From: Parelaphostrongylus tenuis
Taxonomy: Eukaryota; Nematoda; Chromadorea; Rhabditida; Metastrongylidae
Length of the DNA stretch: 64,000 nucleotides
Assembly (NCBI GenBank): GCA_019055375.1
Contig: JAHQIW010000664.1
Location: 124,001-188,000 of the forward strand
Direction of reading: 5' to 3'
Of this stretch, positions 35,280-46,700 are shown piece by piece. Position numbers and translations under genes: made by a program. Below the pieces are notes generated by a model. That model was not told the DNA's origin. It ran no database searches and saw nothing but the letters and a program-made list of their open reading frames with translations. Every line of letters starts with the position of its first letter. Within the stretch, counting starts at the first letter, position 1.

Positions 35280-35691
35280 AACGCCTTCGGGAGACGCGCG
35301 GGCGACGCGCACGAGACGAGCGGCTGACCTCGAGTGGTGCGCGCGACGAGCCGCGACGCGGGCCGCCAGCCGCCGCGACGCGTGCCTACGTGGCGGCTCG
35401 TCGCGCGGCCGCGGTGAGCTAGTCGATAGTTGGCCGGGCGCCCTCCCGCGCGCCTCTCTCTCCCGCCGCCGCCGCCGCCCGACTGGTGCTACTCGTGCTG
35501 CCCTGCTGCTGCTGCTGCTGTTGCTGCGTACTGCCCGCAGGCCACTGGTGCTCGTCACTCGATCGTCACTCGATCGCCGTATGGTCGCCGTAGACGGCGG
35601 ATGACCGGCTTTCATTCATTCTACCTACCTAGGACGCGCGCGTGCGGTACCGCACGCATATTCCGTAGTTACACGGCGGGAGTACACCGAA
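35280..35691 (+). promoter_or_regulatory. GC-rich 5' region of the EPC gene
   Basis: About 400 bp of strongly GC- and CpG-rich sequence in an otherwise AT-rich window. It contains a CCG trinucleotide run near 35464, a CTG run near 35504 and several GCGCGC and CGCGACG words. It directly precedes the EPC start codon. No acceptor close to the ATG is obvious, so this may be a true promoter and 5' UTR rather than a trans-spliced leader site. Long open frames here on both strands are an effect of the base composition. Confidence 0.55.
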
Positions 35692-38600
35692 ATGGCCACC
35701 ACGTCCAAGTTGTCGTTCCGTGCCAGAACTCTCGACGCGAACAAGGCGATGTGTGTCTTCTACGCTGCCGAACTTCCGGATCTGTCCGAATGTACTCCGA
35801 TTGCTCGAGCAGTAGCCCAGATGCCAACCGGTATGGAAAAGGAGGAGGAGATGGTGAGTCTGCAGCATGGCTGCTCTTTCCGCACTTATCGATTGGCGCC
35901 CGCACCGCGAAGGGCTCAGTCCCACTCGCGCGCCAGGCCTCACCCCATCCGTTTTCTTTGTTTTCCTTGTGAATATTTTTTGTTATTTATTTTAACATTC
36001 CTGCGAGGATTGAATGGTAAGCAAGAATTCGACCTCAGCCGGGTGTTGAACCCGCGGTTCATCCATACCGGAGACATTCGTCCATTCATTGTTTGTGGCT
36101 GATAGCTATGTTAGAAATATATTGAAGAATGGATGGTAAGCGATGGTCTCGATGGTGCAGTGGTAGTGCGCGCTCGCCGTATGCATCAAACGCGGGTTCG
36201 ACTCCCGCCTGAAGTCGAATTTTTTGCTCATCACTCAATTCTCTTAGGAATACTTGGAACGTCATAATAGTGCGAAAAAGCAGTATAAACAAGCAACTTT
36301 GGAATCATATCTTTTTTGAATTATTGTAGTTATTATGGTTAGAAGTCTTTTTCTAACAGTCAGTCAGTATCATGACGGTTGCTACTTCTTTGCGGTTTGT
36401 TGATTCGTATGTAGGTCAAGGTTGATAGGTGATAATCGAGAAGGCTAAGGGATCACCTCCATGTACTTTCTTCAATTCGGTTCAACTCTGAGCAGTGGGA
36501 AAATTCATGAAATTTGAACGCGCCGTCTAGCAATTGCCCAGCAATGATTACTCCTGACCGTGCGTCCTACGCACAGCAAACGAGCAGATTTCGAGGATAA
36601 AAATCATTTTCAGGAATCTCACCTCCAGGATGCAATCCTCGCTCAACAGGCAAGCACCTCCGGCGTTCGTGTCGACAATCACGTCATACCGACGCCTAAG
36701 GTATTCCCCGTTGACCCAGCGCGGTACGACGAAGTCTACCCTGTGCATCCTCCACCGCCCAAAGGGAGTCTCATAAAAGTTCAAGGTGTGGCCTTTCATC
36801 TTCAACTACACACCTCTATTCTATATGTATGAATAAGGAGATAAATTCTACGTAGTGATTTAGCTTGGCTGGCACTAGACAAGGAGGAAGCCGAGTACGA
36901 TGTCGATTCCGAAGACGAGAGTTGGCTCGCTGGAAGGCCGCACATCGATCCACGTGCTCTCGAGCGGATATTTGACACCCTTGAAGCCAAATCATCCGAT
37001 AACAATATTTGCTTGCCTGATACTGCAAGATCAGCTCTTTTAGGTGAGTAAATACGTTCAATTTTGACTTCAGTACAAATCATATACATTAGTTATGTTG
37101 GCATCCAAGCGGTAAGATGTGTTTGCATGTTGCTTCAAATATATATATATATATATATACATATGTATATATATATATGTGTATGTATGTATATATATGT
37201 ATATGTACATGTGCACGTATCTGCCTACATATATACACATATGCGCACATATGTGTGTGCACTCGTACGTATGCACGTGTACATGTATGTATACACGCAG
37301 GTATATCAACATTGCCGAGTGATATGCACTAGCAGAGCGCATGTGGCGCACTGATTAGGTCAACGCTGCATATAAGGTCGATGGTTCGATCTTGCTCCCG
37401 TGACTCACCAAGCCAATTCCCTCTGGGGATGGATGTTGGTGCTAGACTAGTACTAGACTTGTCTAGGAGGATAAGCAGCACTCACCCGATACTGTTAGTC
37501 CGCTGCGAGTCATTGTGTAGGCCAGACATGCACTCAGTCACCTCACACTACCCTTTTTTATGCTCTGGTAGTGCAATGGCTAGCACGTACCCCGGGAAAG
37601 GATGAATGTGGGTTTGAATCCTGTCCTGTGTTCAAAGTTTCGCATATCACGCAACAGTATTGGATATATGTATATATATGTTTGTAATATCGTACCACTG
37701 CTAAAACGACCAATCAGGAAGAATTCTGGCCTGCATTTTAGTTGCACACCGAATTAACTGGCTTTTCTCATTTTCGTCATTTCAGTAGTTTTGCTTTTTA
37801 ATTTCGATTCTAATATATTTGTCTAATTCTTGTGCATTTATAGCATTTGATGAGACTATTGTCGATGATGTATATGACTACTGGTTATCAAAACGGGAAA
37901 AGAGCACGACAGTGAGGTCGTTGCAACTTGGGGTTGGAGGATTAATACCTCGTGTACGAACAGAATGCAGAAAAGTGAGTCGTTCATCCTACAAATTCCA
38001 TCTCGAAATGTGGCCGTGTTTTTTTTTTTCTACAACGCTTTGAAAGTTTGTTTCTTCAGAGATTTGTTACTGCTTTCTGTAAATATCTGCTTTGTATAAA
38101 GTCGAATGACGCTTAAACCTCGTATGTGATCAGTTCAGCTTTTATCAGTTTAGTGATTTGGATCAATTCAGGATCAACAGGGCGGATTGAATCCCTACGT
38201 GGCTTTCAGAAGGCGTGCCGAGAAGATGCAAACGAGGAAGAATAGGAAAAATGATGAGGAGTCTTATGAAAAGGTTTTTTTTTTTAAATTTATATAAGAA
38301 CTTTCTGTATGTCGTTGTTTACCTCGTTCACTGTGTCGCATATTGTTGTGCAAACCTTCGACACCTACCATTTTGATCACACAGCAATTCTTAGGTATTA
38401 TTATACGTTCCACTCAATGTAGTATTTGTATAGGTGTTGAGACTTGGACATGACCTTCGTAAATCCGTCACTTTGTTCGATATGGTGAAGAGGCGAGAGA
38501 AAACGAAGATAGCTTTGATAGATCTCGATTCTGAAATTCTCGCACATCGAATGGGGCTGTTAGATTTTGGCTCGAATATTTACAATCAGTTCTTGGCCAA

Positions 38601-40079
38601 AATTAGGGAGTCAGCGAAACTCACAAGTGGAGTTGCGAACGGAGTTGCCAAGTCAGAGGTTGGTCCTCAAAATTTTTGGTAAAAGAAATAAAACTCTCTA
38701 TTGTCACTCTCTCATTGTGGCAGCGAATGTTTTTAGGACGATACTCTGTCTAAGAAGAAGACGAAGCGACGGAAAATTCGAATGACTACTAGTGTTGATC
38801 GAGAAGTTCCAAGCAAGGTACGAAATAAATCACTTATTTGCGGGATGACTGAAATCAAGACATTCGAGGAATCGGGCCCAATAATTCATTTTATGTGACG
38901 ATTAAAATATCGATAGTTAGGTACTATATTTAAGGCATGGCTGAGAAAGAATGCAGAAGTCTGGAATCGTCCCCCTTCTGTTTTCACGCCTTCTAGCATA
39001 TCGCCGGTGGCGGAGGTTGACCAGTCTGCTCAAGCGGCATGTGATGCTAATCTTGATGGGAAGTTCATATTCAAGCGAAGACGAGGATGTTTATATCGAA
39101 GCACTCTTAGGGCGAATAACGAGATTTCTGAAAAAGAAGCAAACGCAAAGGTATCATCTATTCGCTGAGGGTCCACCGTTATTGCTCTCTATTTTAATTT
39201 CCAGTGATTTTTAGGTTCCGATACCGCGTCGTCTGTACGATACGTTCCTACCTAAGTACAGCGGTGTTATTCGTCGAGTAGGTTTGTCAAGTCGAAGGTG
39301 TGGTAGAGGAGGGCGGGTTTTGTTCGACCGGTTCCAGTGCTGGGATACTCCTCGTGTACCTACGTCTAGCGATCCATTCCTCAACGGTTTACTTCGAGAT
39401 GACTCAGTGTGAGTCAATTTCTTAAATGCTTTTTTCTGACATTTGGTTCCACTATCTTAATCGCTGTTCAGGTCTTTCCGTGCTCACCTTCGCCCTTGGC
39501 AAGAAATATATAATGACTCTCCCAAGCGTTTTCCCTCATGGAACCGAACTATGGAGGAGGAATATGAAAAGCGATGGTTAGATAGTGCTGATATATCCTG
39601 CAGCGCTAAAAGTCCTACGCAACTGGGCTCAGTTGATAATCCTGTGCCCGTAGAAAACATATCAAGTCGTCCCGTCAGTACTCAGTCGGGAAACGGATTA
39701 GCGGGCAGAGTGGACTCGTCGACCCACATCCTGACAAAGGTACGCTGAAAAAACTTTTCAATAGTAAGGGATAACATTGCAGAGTGCTATCTCGAAAAAT
39801 CTCAGTCTTTTTTTTTAGGAGTATGAAACTGTACAAATGTCGGATGATTGGCGAGAAGCGAGTGGGTCACCTTCGGAGTCCAATTCGTCGTCGGATTGGG
39901 TCACTCCATCTATTGCTACTCAAATTTATCCCGTGTTGTCAGTTGAGGAGGAAGCCCAAACTGGTGATCATCCGATTGCGAAGCAACCACCCATTAATAT
40001 TAAAGGGTGTGTGATTACACATAAAATTTCATTGTTGGAACAAGGATTAAATAACATGTTGTGGTGCAATGCAGTTTAA
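35692..40079 (+). CDS. EPC1: Enhancer of Polycomb homolog (NuA4/TIP60 histone acetyltransferase scaffold)
   Basis: EPC proteins hold the catalytic module of the NuA4/TIP60 histone H4/H2A acetyltransferase together. Exons: 35692-35853, 36614-36785, 36864-37043, 37844-37974, 38172-38273, 38434-38658, 38737-38817, 38935-39150, 39215-39408, 39472-39739 and 39819-40079. All phases agree, giving about 663 residues. The EPcA domain covers exons 1-6: SKLSFRARTLDANK, QMPTGMEKEEE, DVDSEDESWLAG, YDYWLSKREK, NPYVAFRRRAEKMQTRKNRK, then VKRREKTK. A second conserved block follows: FIFKRRRGCLYR, then RRVGLSSRRCGRGGRVLFDR. The start is the first ATG, two residues longer at the N-terminus than the vertebrate MSKLSFRAR. 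The C-terminus is ambiguous: a 68-nt intron (40007-40074) would replace the last 24 codons with 14 others ending at 40120. A TA/CA microsatellite and two SINEs sit in intron 3. Confidence 0.96.
36140..36245 (+). repeat. tRNA-derived SINE 1 in EPC intron 1
   Basis: A good tRNA-like head: A-box-like GATGGTGCAGTGGTAGTGCG and B-box-like GCGGGTTCGACTCCCGCC. The T arm pairs, but the 5' and 3' ends do not form an acceptor stem and the anticodon arm is poor. It is therefore a SINE, although it is the most tRNA-like copy. Confidence 0.65.
37138..37320 (+). repeat. TA / CA-TG compound microsatellite
   Basis: Alternating purine-pyrimidine DNA (TA runs, then ATGTATGT and CACATATG words) over about 180 bp in EPC intron 3. 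It gives open frames on both strands rich in Ile, Tyr and His, which are low-complexity artefacts. Confidence 0.9.
37330..37545 (+). repeat. tRNA-derived SINE 2 (plus orientation)
   Basis: The head reads GTGGCGCACTGATTAGGTCA, then GTCGATGGTTCGATCTTGC, giving A- and B-box-like blocks in the right order. It continues CTCACCAAGCCAATTCCCTC and ends CACTCAGTCACCTCA, without the final GCCGAGAGCTT. Confidence 0.7.
37555..37730 (+). repeat. tRNA-derived SINE 1
   Basis: The head has CTGGTAGTGCAATGGCTAGC and GTGGGTTTGAATCCTGTCC, then AAGTTTCGCATATCAC and a tail ending GAAGAATTC. Inserted directly after a SINE 2 copy. Confidence 0.65.
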
Positions 40080-40741
40080 TTATCACGTTTGAATCCGTTG
40101 GAAACAAGCAGCAAAAATGAAAGAATTGCCGTTGAACGTGAGTGAAGATCGTGTAATCAACAGACATGATACATGACAGAACCGCACTCAAATTAGTTTG
40201 GAAGTGGCTCGCAAATACGGATGTTTAGGTCCGTGGTGGGCGCTACCGAGATCGAGTACCGTAGTCCGTTCCTCCTGGCGCCGCCTACGGTTGGCAGCTA
40301 GGTTTCCGCTCTGCCCGAGCTACATGTACAGCTTTTTTCTCAGTGGTGTAAATGATCTTCGCTTTCCCTCATTCAGTGTTTTACGAGGTCTCCATTGTGT
40401 TTTAGATATATTTCTTCTGTTTTCTTTCTTCTTTTTTTTTCAATTTCGCGATGCCGTTTTAATTTTTTCTTTCTGCTTAGTTTAATTTTTATCGCTCTAA
40501 ATCGACTGGTATGCGAAAATCGTGTTGTTGGATTTAGATTTTGTTTCTATCAACTCCGACTTGTCTGTGATGAAGTCTAAAAATGAATAAAAATCGATAA
40601 AAATATTTTCGCCATAGAGGATAGAATTTTATCTCTGGCTATCACAGGGTGTCCATATGTCACAGCACGCTCATCATTGAAGACGGCTCGTTCACCCCAC
40701 CTGTTATCCGACTTCGAACTCTTATTCACATATGATTTTTT
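40080..40741. other. Spacer between the convergent EPC and GMAP-210 genes
   Basis: It contains the alternative last EPC exon (40075-40120) and T-rich DNA around 40400-40560. An AATAAA at 40586-40591 on the plus strand is a candidate polyadenylation signal for EPC. No clear minus-strand AATAAA was noticed for GMAP-210. No other gene seen. Confidence 0.5.
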
Positions 40742-43700
40742 TCATTTTAACATCGCGTCAAGGCTACTTGGTTGCGATGGAGCTAGTGTAATTTGCGGTG
40801 GGACGAGAGAAGGTCCAGGAGTTAGCTCGCGCGGAGCCACTGGGAGATGCGGAGCAGTAGTTGCTGATTCAGACTCATTCTCAAGGAATCGAATAAACTG
40901 TTCAGCAAGAGAAATGCCTCCACTGGTTGTTGAATTACGAGTTGTGCCGCTAACAGCCTGACGTACCTAAAGTTTGAGTATAGAGTACCGGGAATTTTAC
41001 AGAAGGAAAAACTAGTGCTTAGTGTATTGCTGTCGTGTTTTTGAACGCTTTAGAAAGATTACTTGCCAAAATTGATTTTTTTTTCCAAAATTTTGATATT
41101 AGCGTCTATAGTTGTATATACGCACCTTCTGCATGTCCTCTGGTGGATATTGCAGGACACTTGCAAGAAGCAGTGCTATATCCGGTCGTTTATCGGCTGG
41201 TGCAGTGAAGTAACTCAAAAACAATTGCCGTAGTGTAACGTCATCAATATGATAACTTTCGGACGATTTTCGTGAAGATGCCCTTGCTTCTTCTAGTTGG
41301 ACCTCAAGGTCCTCTGAAGACTTCCAATTATTTATCGATATCACTAGCAATGGCAGTAGCTTTTCCAACAGTCCTACCGACAATTTTTTGACGTGCAGTA
41401 ATAGAATTTTTAGCGGATTCTAGCAAATCCTCCACAGTTTGCTTATCTAGAGACAGGCGCTCCATATCAGCACGCAGACTTTCGACGGTTCCGGTTAGTT
41501 CCTAAAAATTTTTTTTTTTGCACAAGTTGCATTCACGGAAACTACGAACCCACATCGGAAACAACATATTGCAAAGCAGTCTAGTTTAGAGTACCTACTC
41601 GAATTTTCTCTTGAAGTTGCACGTTCCTATGAGATGCATCTGCTGCTTCGCGTTCATGATCTGCCGACAGCTCGCGTACAACAACCTTAGTCGAGAATAC
41701 ATATTAAAACAGCTCATTTCTTGTGTTTAAGAGAACTGTGGTAATTTATGTCGAAAACATTGGTCGAAATTCAGAGTTTGCAGATCAAGTTTATGATAAA
41801 TAAACTAGGAAGCAGAAGGAAATAAAGATGCTTTTATACTCAGTGGTTTACTCTCTCAAACGATTGGGTATCTTTCCTCAGTTTTAACTTGCGACGTATA
41901 GTGGTGCACTCATAAGACGACAAACCTCCCCCTACAATCCTCAGAAACCAGCGTCCGCGAGCACAAGCCGTAACGACATGAAAATATCCTAGCAGCGGAC
42001 TCTTGTGGGTCCACGATACATATGAATCAAAGCAAATACTTGTAGAAAGGAAACATATATGGTGAAGGCCAGTGTAACTGCACGTAAGGATGGAGTCCTA
42101 CCAAATAAAGCACCTTAGGAGAGCGTGCACCGGCAAGGCACAGTGCGGTGGATCGTCGGTTTATGCTGTTTGCAGCAAGTAAAATAGAAATTTCCGAAGA
42201 AAGAAAGCAATAAATAACATCAAGGGCGAGCATATTATGATGAAAATCCTTCAATAAACAGTGGTTTCGTAAATAACCTGCAGACTTGCCAAAGCGTCAC
42301 TTGTCTCCCAATGCAATCGTTTTTCTCCTTCATAACGACATTTCCAATCCGCAGCGGACTCTTCCGCAACAGTGACACGTTCTTGTAAAGAAGTCAGTTC
42401 ACTCTGAAATGAATAAGTATCCAGATCCAATACAAAGCCTCCTTTGATGAGAATCTATTCAAACTACGGGGACATTCTGAGGTTAAATCATTCTCATGTA
42501 ATCAAACTTCCACGAATTAAACATGACTTCTTCCGATACAAGGATAAAAAGAGTAGTTCGTAAGCCAAGACGGTATGAAATGTGAAGTTTCTGATCCACT
42601 GAAAGCGAAGCAGCCTCTAGTGTTGTTGTCAATTTCAGATGATAAGAAGGAAGTTTTCAGCAAAAGAACTAGCTTCGCAAAGGGTTGGTATCGAAATTTA
42701 TCTTTGTCAATGAATTTGTATTCAAACATAAAATTAGCCGATTTTCGCAGAAAAGCTTTGTTTGGTAAAAAAAAAGACCTCTGGAAAATCGTGGATCTCC
42801 GACCCCCATCCGCAAAGGGCTAACCTTGGCAAAGATTGAATAGAAACAAAACTGATATAACAAGAGATATGATAATTTGCTTGGTGAAAGAGCAAGTACA
42901 GCTTTAAAATTGTTCAGATCTCTTATTTAAAATTGGAATCCATTTTCAATAAATGCGGATATTATGTACACTACATTAAGGTTAACTTCTCGCTATTTTT
43001 TCCCTTCTTTTCTATGTCGACTTATTATGTGCTGTTCATTGAATACGTCCTTTCGAACGGCCATCGAGGATGATAACGATCGATTCAGAGCACAATCGAA
43101 ACTGATCCTCTAAAACTACATGAGAAGTTGCCAGAGAGCTGCTTAGTATTTGTCATTTTATACGACTCATTTCTCAATCGTGTTGTGACATGCGATGAGA
43201 AATGGATCCTACACGACAACTGACAACGTTCAATGTAGTGATTAGATATAGCTGCAGCTCTTATAAATTTCCAAATTGCAGGATTTGTAGTAGAATAGAG
43301 CCTTGGTTAGTGTTAGTTTATACATAATATAGAATCATTGACCGCAACTTATAGTCGTGGCAAGCGATCGCGAAAAAGAGTCGCTGTCACAAAATCGACG
43401 AAATACGTAAAAAATGCAGCATTCTGTACAAGTTTAGATCTCTACCATAAGTTAGCTAAGTTTGTTTACTACGGGTACTGACGGAAAAAGCAATTGGCTG
43501 AGAAAATCTTCAACTATCCAGTCACTTTTTACAATACTTTCGAAATAATCACCCCTTCAATTCTTTCGAGTCGTGTATCACCAGAACAACACAATCTGTA
43601 TCTTCTTGGCACAAAATGATAGATTGGTAAGGTTCTTACTTTCATTATCAATGCGATGTTTGCATCTCATGGTCCGGAGCGACATATACTTTCTGGACAA

Positions 43701-46700
43701 AGCAGGTGGTTATGGAAATCGATGCTTTAAGAGACTTGGAAACACTCAACGAACTGAATAGAAATTTTAACAAAAGAAGCATGGTACTAGGGTAAAAGAA
43801 TATTTCTAAATTACAACTACAGAATGCTGAGAGGCGAATAAAACTCGAATCCTGAGGTGGCTTCGTACCGGCAATTATCTTTTCTGGGGCTCACGTGTTC
43901 TACCATAACATTGAGGCCTTTGCTTCGCTTTCCTCGCAGTCGTTTTTGATCAGTATAGGTGCTATCAGTATCCACCCAACAAGGGGACCGATATGGGGAG
44001 CGTAAATCGTTGCACCCACTCAAGGTGGTTATAGTCGAAAACACAATATCTAACTAAGACCCAGTACTGCGTTGATTTTTTGATTGGTACGCGACGCGGT
44101 TGCCGGCTGCGCAGGGCTCATTCGAATAACGATGTTGTAGTTCTCTAAAGGATCTAGATTTTTAAAGATATGAAGTGGTTTTGTAATTAGTGAAAGATAG
44201 AATAAGATTGGAGAAACTTCAATAGGATTATCTGATAATGGCAATGCTTCCTAATGAACAAAAAATAATCGACTATTTGTCAAAAACAAAACAAAAATGT
44301 TTATAAGAACGAAAATGATAATTTATATTCTGCGATGCGAGTGTACATTATGAATCATTTTTGGAATGTTTGCTTGTGTTGTTGCGAATTGTTGCAAATT
44401 ATATGCTATTGATAAATATAAATTACTGTAGAGTATTACAAGGCTGCTAATCGTAGATGATGCAAGAATAAAAAAAATGGGTATGACAAGATAATGTGCC
44501 AGATTTATAGTCATTATTTGAGATGTTTGTGAAGAACTTCGAAATCACCTTCATAGACTGAGCAGTTTTGGCAGAATCTGTGTCAGCAGCAATAATAGAG
44601 TTCTGCAATTGCCTAATTTGTTCCCTCAACTCAGTTTCTCGTTTTTCAGCTTCCACAGCTTCAGAAGTTGATGTCTCTTCGACAAGCATCAAGTGCTCTC
44701 TAAGTCTTTGCAATTCTCGAGAGCATTTTTCTCTAGCCTCCCGCTCCCTAAATTATGTTCAATTTGGTAAGTAATCGACATTGACAGACATTCGGTAGAC
44801 ATTTGTTGAAAAAAGATCAACTCGAAAAATGTTTACTCTTTCAGTGATTCTGCAACACATCCATCCTTCTCTGTCAATTTTTTTTCTAAGAAAGCAATTC
44901 GCTCAACAGCAGTTTCCAATCGGCCGAAGTAATCGACGCTCTCAGCATGCTTTTGTGTAGCCAACTAAATGGGAATGGAGTTAAGATACTACAGTTTGCC
45001 GACGCAACAATTACCATCCTGGTCACATAGTACGGATCAGAGTAAGTTCTGAAGTTGAGGAGAACGTCATCAGCAAAGGTTTACTCACACATATCATACT
45101 TTTTACATATTTAACTGATTCTCAAGATAGCATGTCAATTTTAAGCATTTCCACAGCAGCAATGTACAAAATGATCTAATTATCGATGTCCCGTTCTATT
45201 TGTTAACAATCGCTGTGCCAATTCACTGGCCTCGTTTCCTGTCTAAAAAAATGACAGGCCAGAAAAAAGCAACTTTTGAAGCACGGATTTCAAAGTACGG
45301 CGCAACTAATAAGCACAGGCTAAAATCAACACGCATGGTAGTGAAGAAGGTAGAAACCCAAAGAATCATCTCAATGAACTATGAAATGGTAATTGAGAGA
45401 TTTATCAAACAAAAATAGCATTTGATTCTCTTGAAAGTTTAATTCATTATGGCAAAAATCATCGTTTTCAAAATAAAAATTCATGACGTATCCCTAAGTA
45501 CACTTCTACTACTGGATATCAGAAAAGAAGTTTTAAAGCTACTTTCAAACCTGTCGAAGCTGCTCATTCTCCAAAGTCAGTGTTTCCACAATCTTTGCTT
45601 TTTCTTTTATCAATTCGTCCGACTGTAGGGAAGCCTATAGTGGGATAATTTGAGAATTCAATACTGAAGAACATATACCCTGACTATTTCAAAAGTCAGC
45701 AAAGTTATATATTTGTCAACTTGTATATATTGCAAAATATTTTGAACATACTTGCTTCAGTTGTGAACATTCCAACTCAAGTCTTTCAGAGTATTCGGTA
45801 AGTACTTTTACCCGTTCTACATCGTGTTCGTTGACTGAAGACTGAAATGGACTTCATGATGATTAGTTTACGTTCCTATTATCAAAGTACCGTGTTTACC
45901 AACACCAATTACTACAGTCAGTAAACCTCCTAAATTCGGTAACTTAGAGTCCTCCTTTCTTTGTAAAAATAAGTCAGGAAGAAACAAATGACATAATTCT
46001 ATACATCATTTTAGTTATCGTTTTCAATATAAAACACTGGGACTCGTTGCACCTGAACATTATCAGCTCTGGAAGATGTCGAGTCATGTATCTGCTCACC
46101 ACTACAATCAGGCATCGACTGATCGCAGACTTCCAGAACCTGGAACAAGTTTGTATTCAAAGCAGCAAAACGTATTTGTGACGTTCATCGAAAAAGTGCA
46201 TTATAGGATATTCAGGCCCCTTGAGATTACAGAAAGCTAAAGAAATCAAAGCGCTCTTTGTTATCGAAAGACGTCCTGTCGTGAAGCCTAAGAGGTTACA
46301 GAGATTGTTTGGCATATAGATGTCTAGGTAACATAAGACTCTATTTTCCTACTCGACACTATCTCGCTACTTAAGGTTCCTATTATCTCCACTTGCCTCT
46401 ACACAAAAGTCAGCACGAGAAATTAGAAAGCACAATCACCAGGGAGGAAATTTAGACCACCTAGGTTATTAATTATTTTTACCTTATATATTCCTACACA
46501 TCTGTGCCATCTCAGAACTTTTAATGATTCCATTTGTTTCTTCGCTACAATCTTCCATGAAGATCCTTGAACCTTTCATGTATAGGTTTGAGGTTTTTTT
46601 TTTCACGAAAAGATGCTTGAAAATTGTTGTTCTTTTTATGAATGTCGTTAAATAATGACCAAGACGTTTCTCCCGTGAGTGTTGGATCAGCTATGCTACG

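Noticed and set aside
35229..35972. Long overlapping frames on both strands in the GC-rich region
   Set aside because: High GC lowers stop-codon frequency; the only frame with family similarity is EPC starting at 35692.
36140..36225. Possible tRNA gene with good A and B boxes
   Set aside because: No acceptor stem and a poor anticodon arm; it has the same flanking tail as the SINE 1 copies.
37064..37354. Several 67-96 codon frames rich in Ile, Tyr, His and Val
   Set aside because: They are translations of the TA/CA microsatellite, open on both strands at once.
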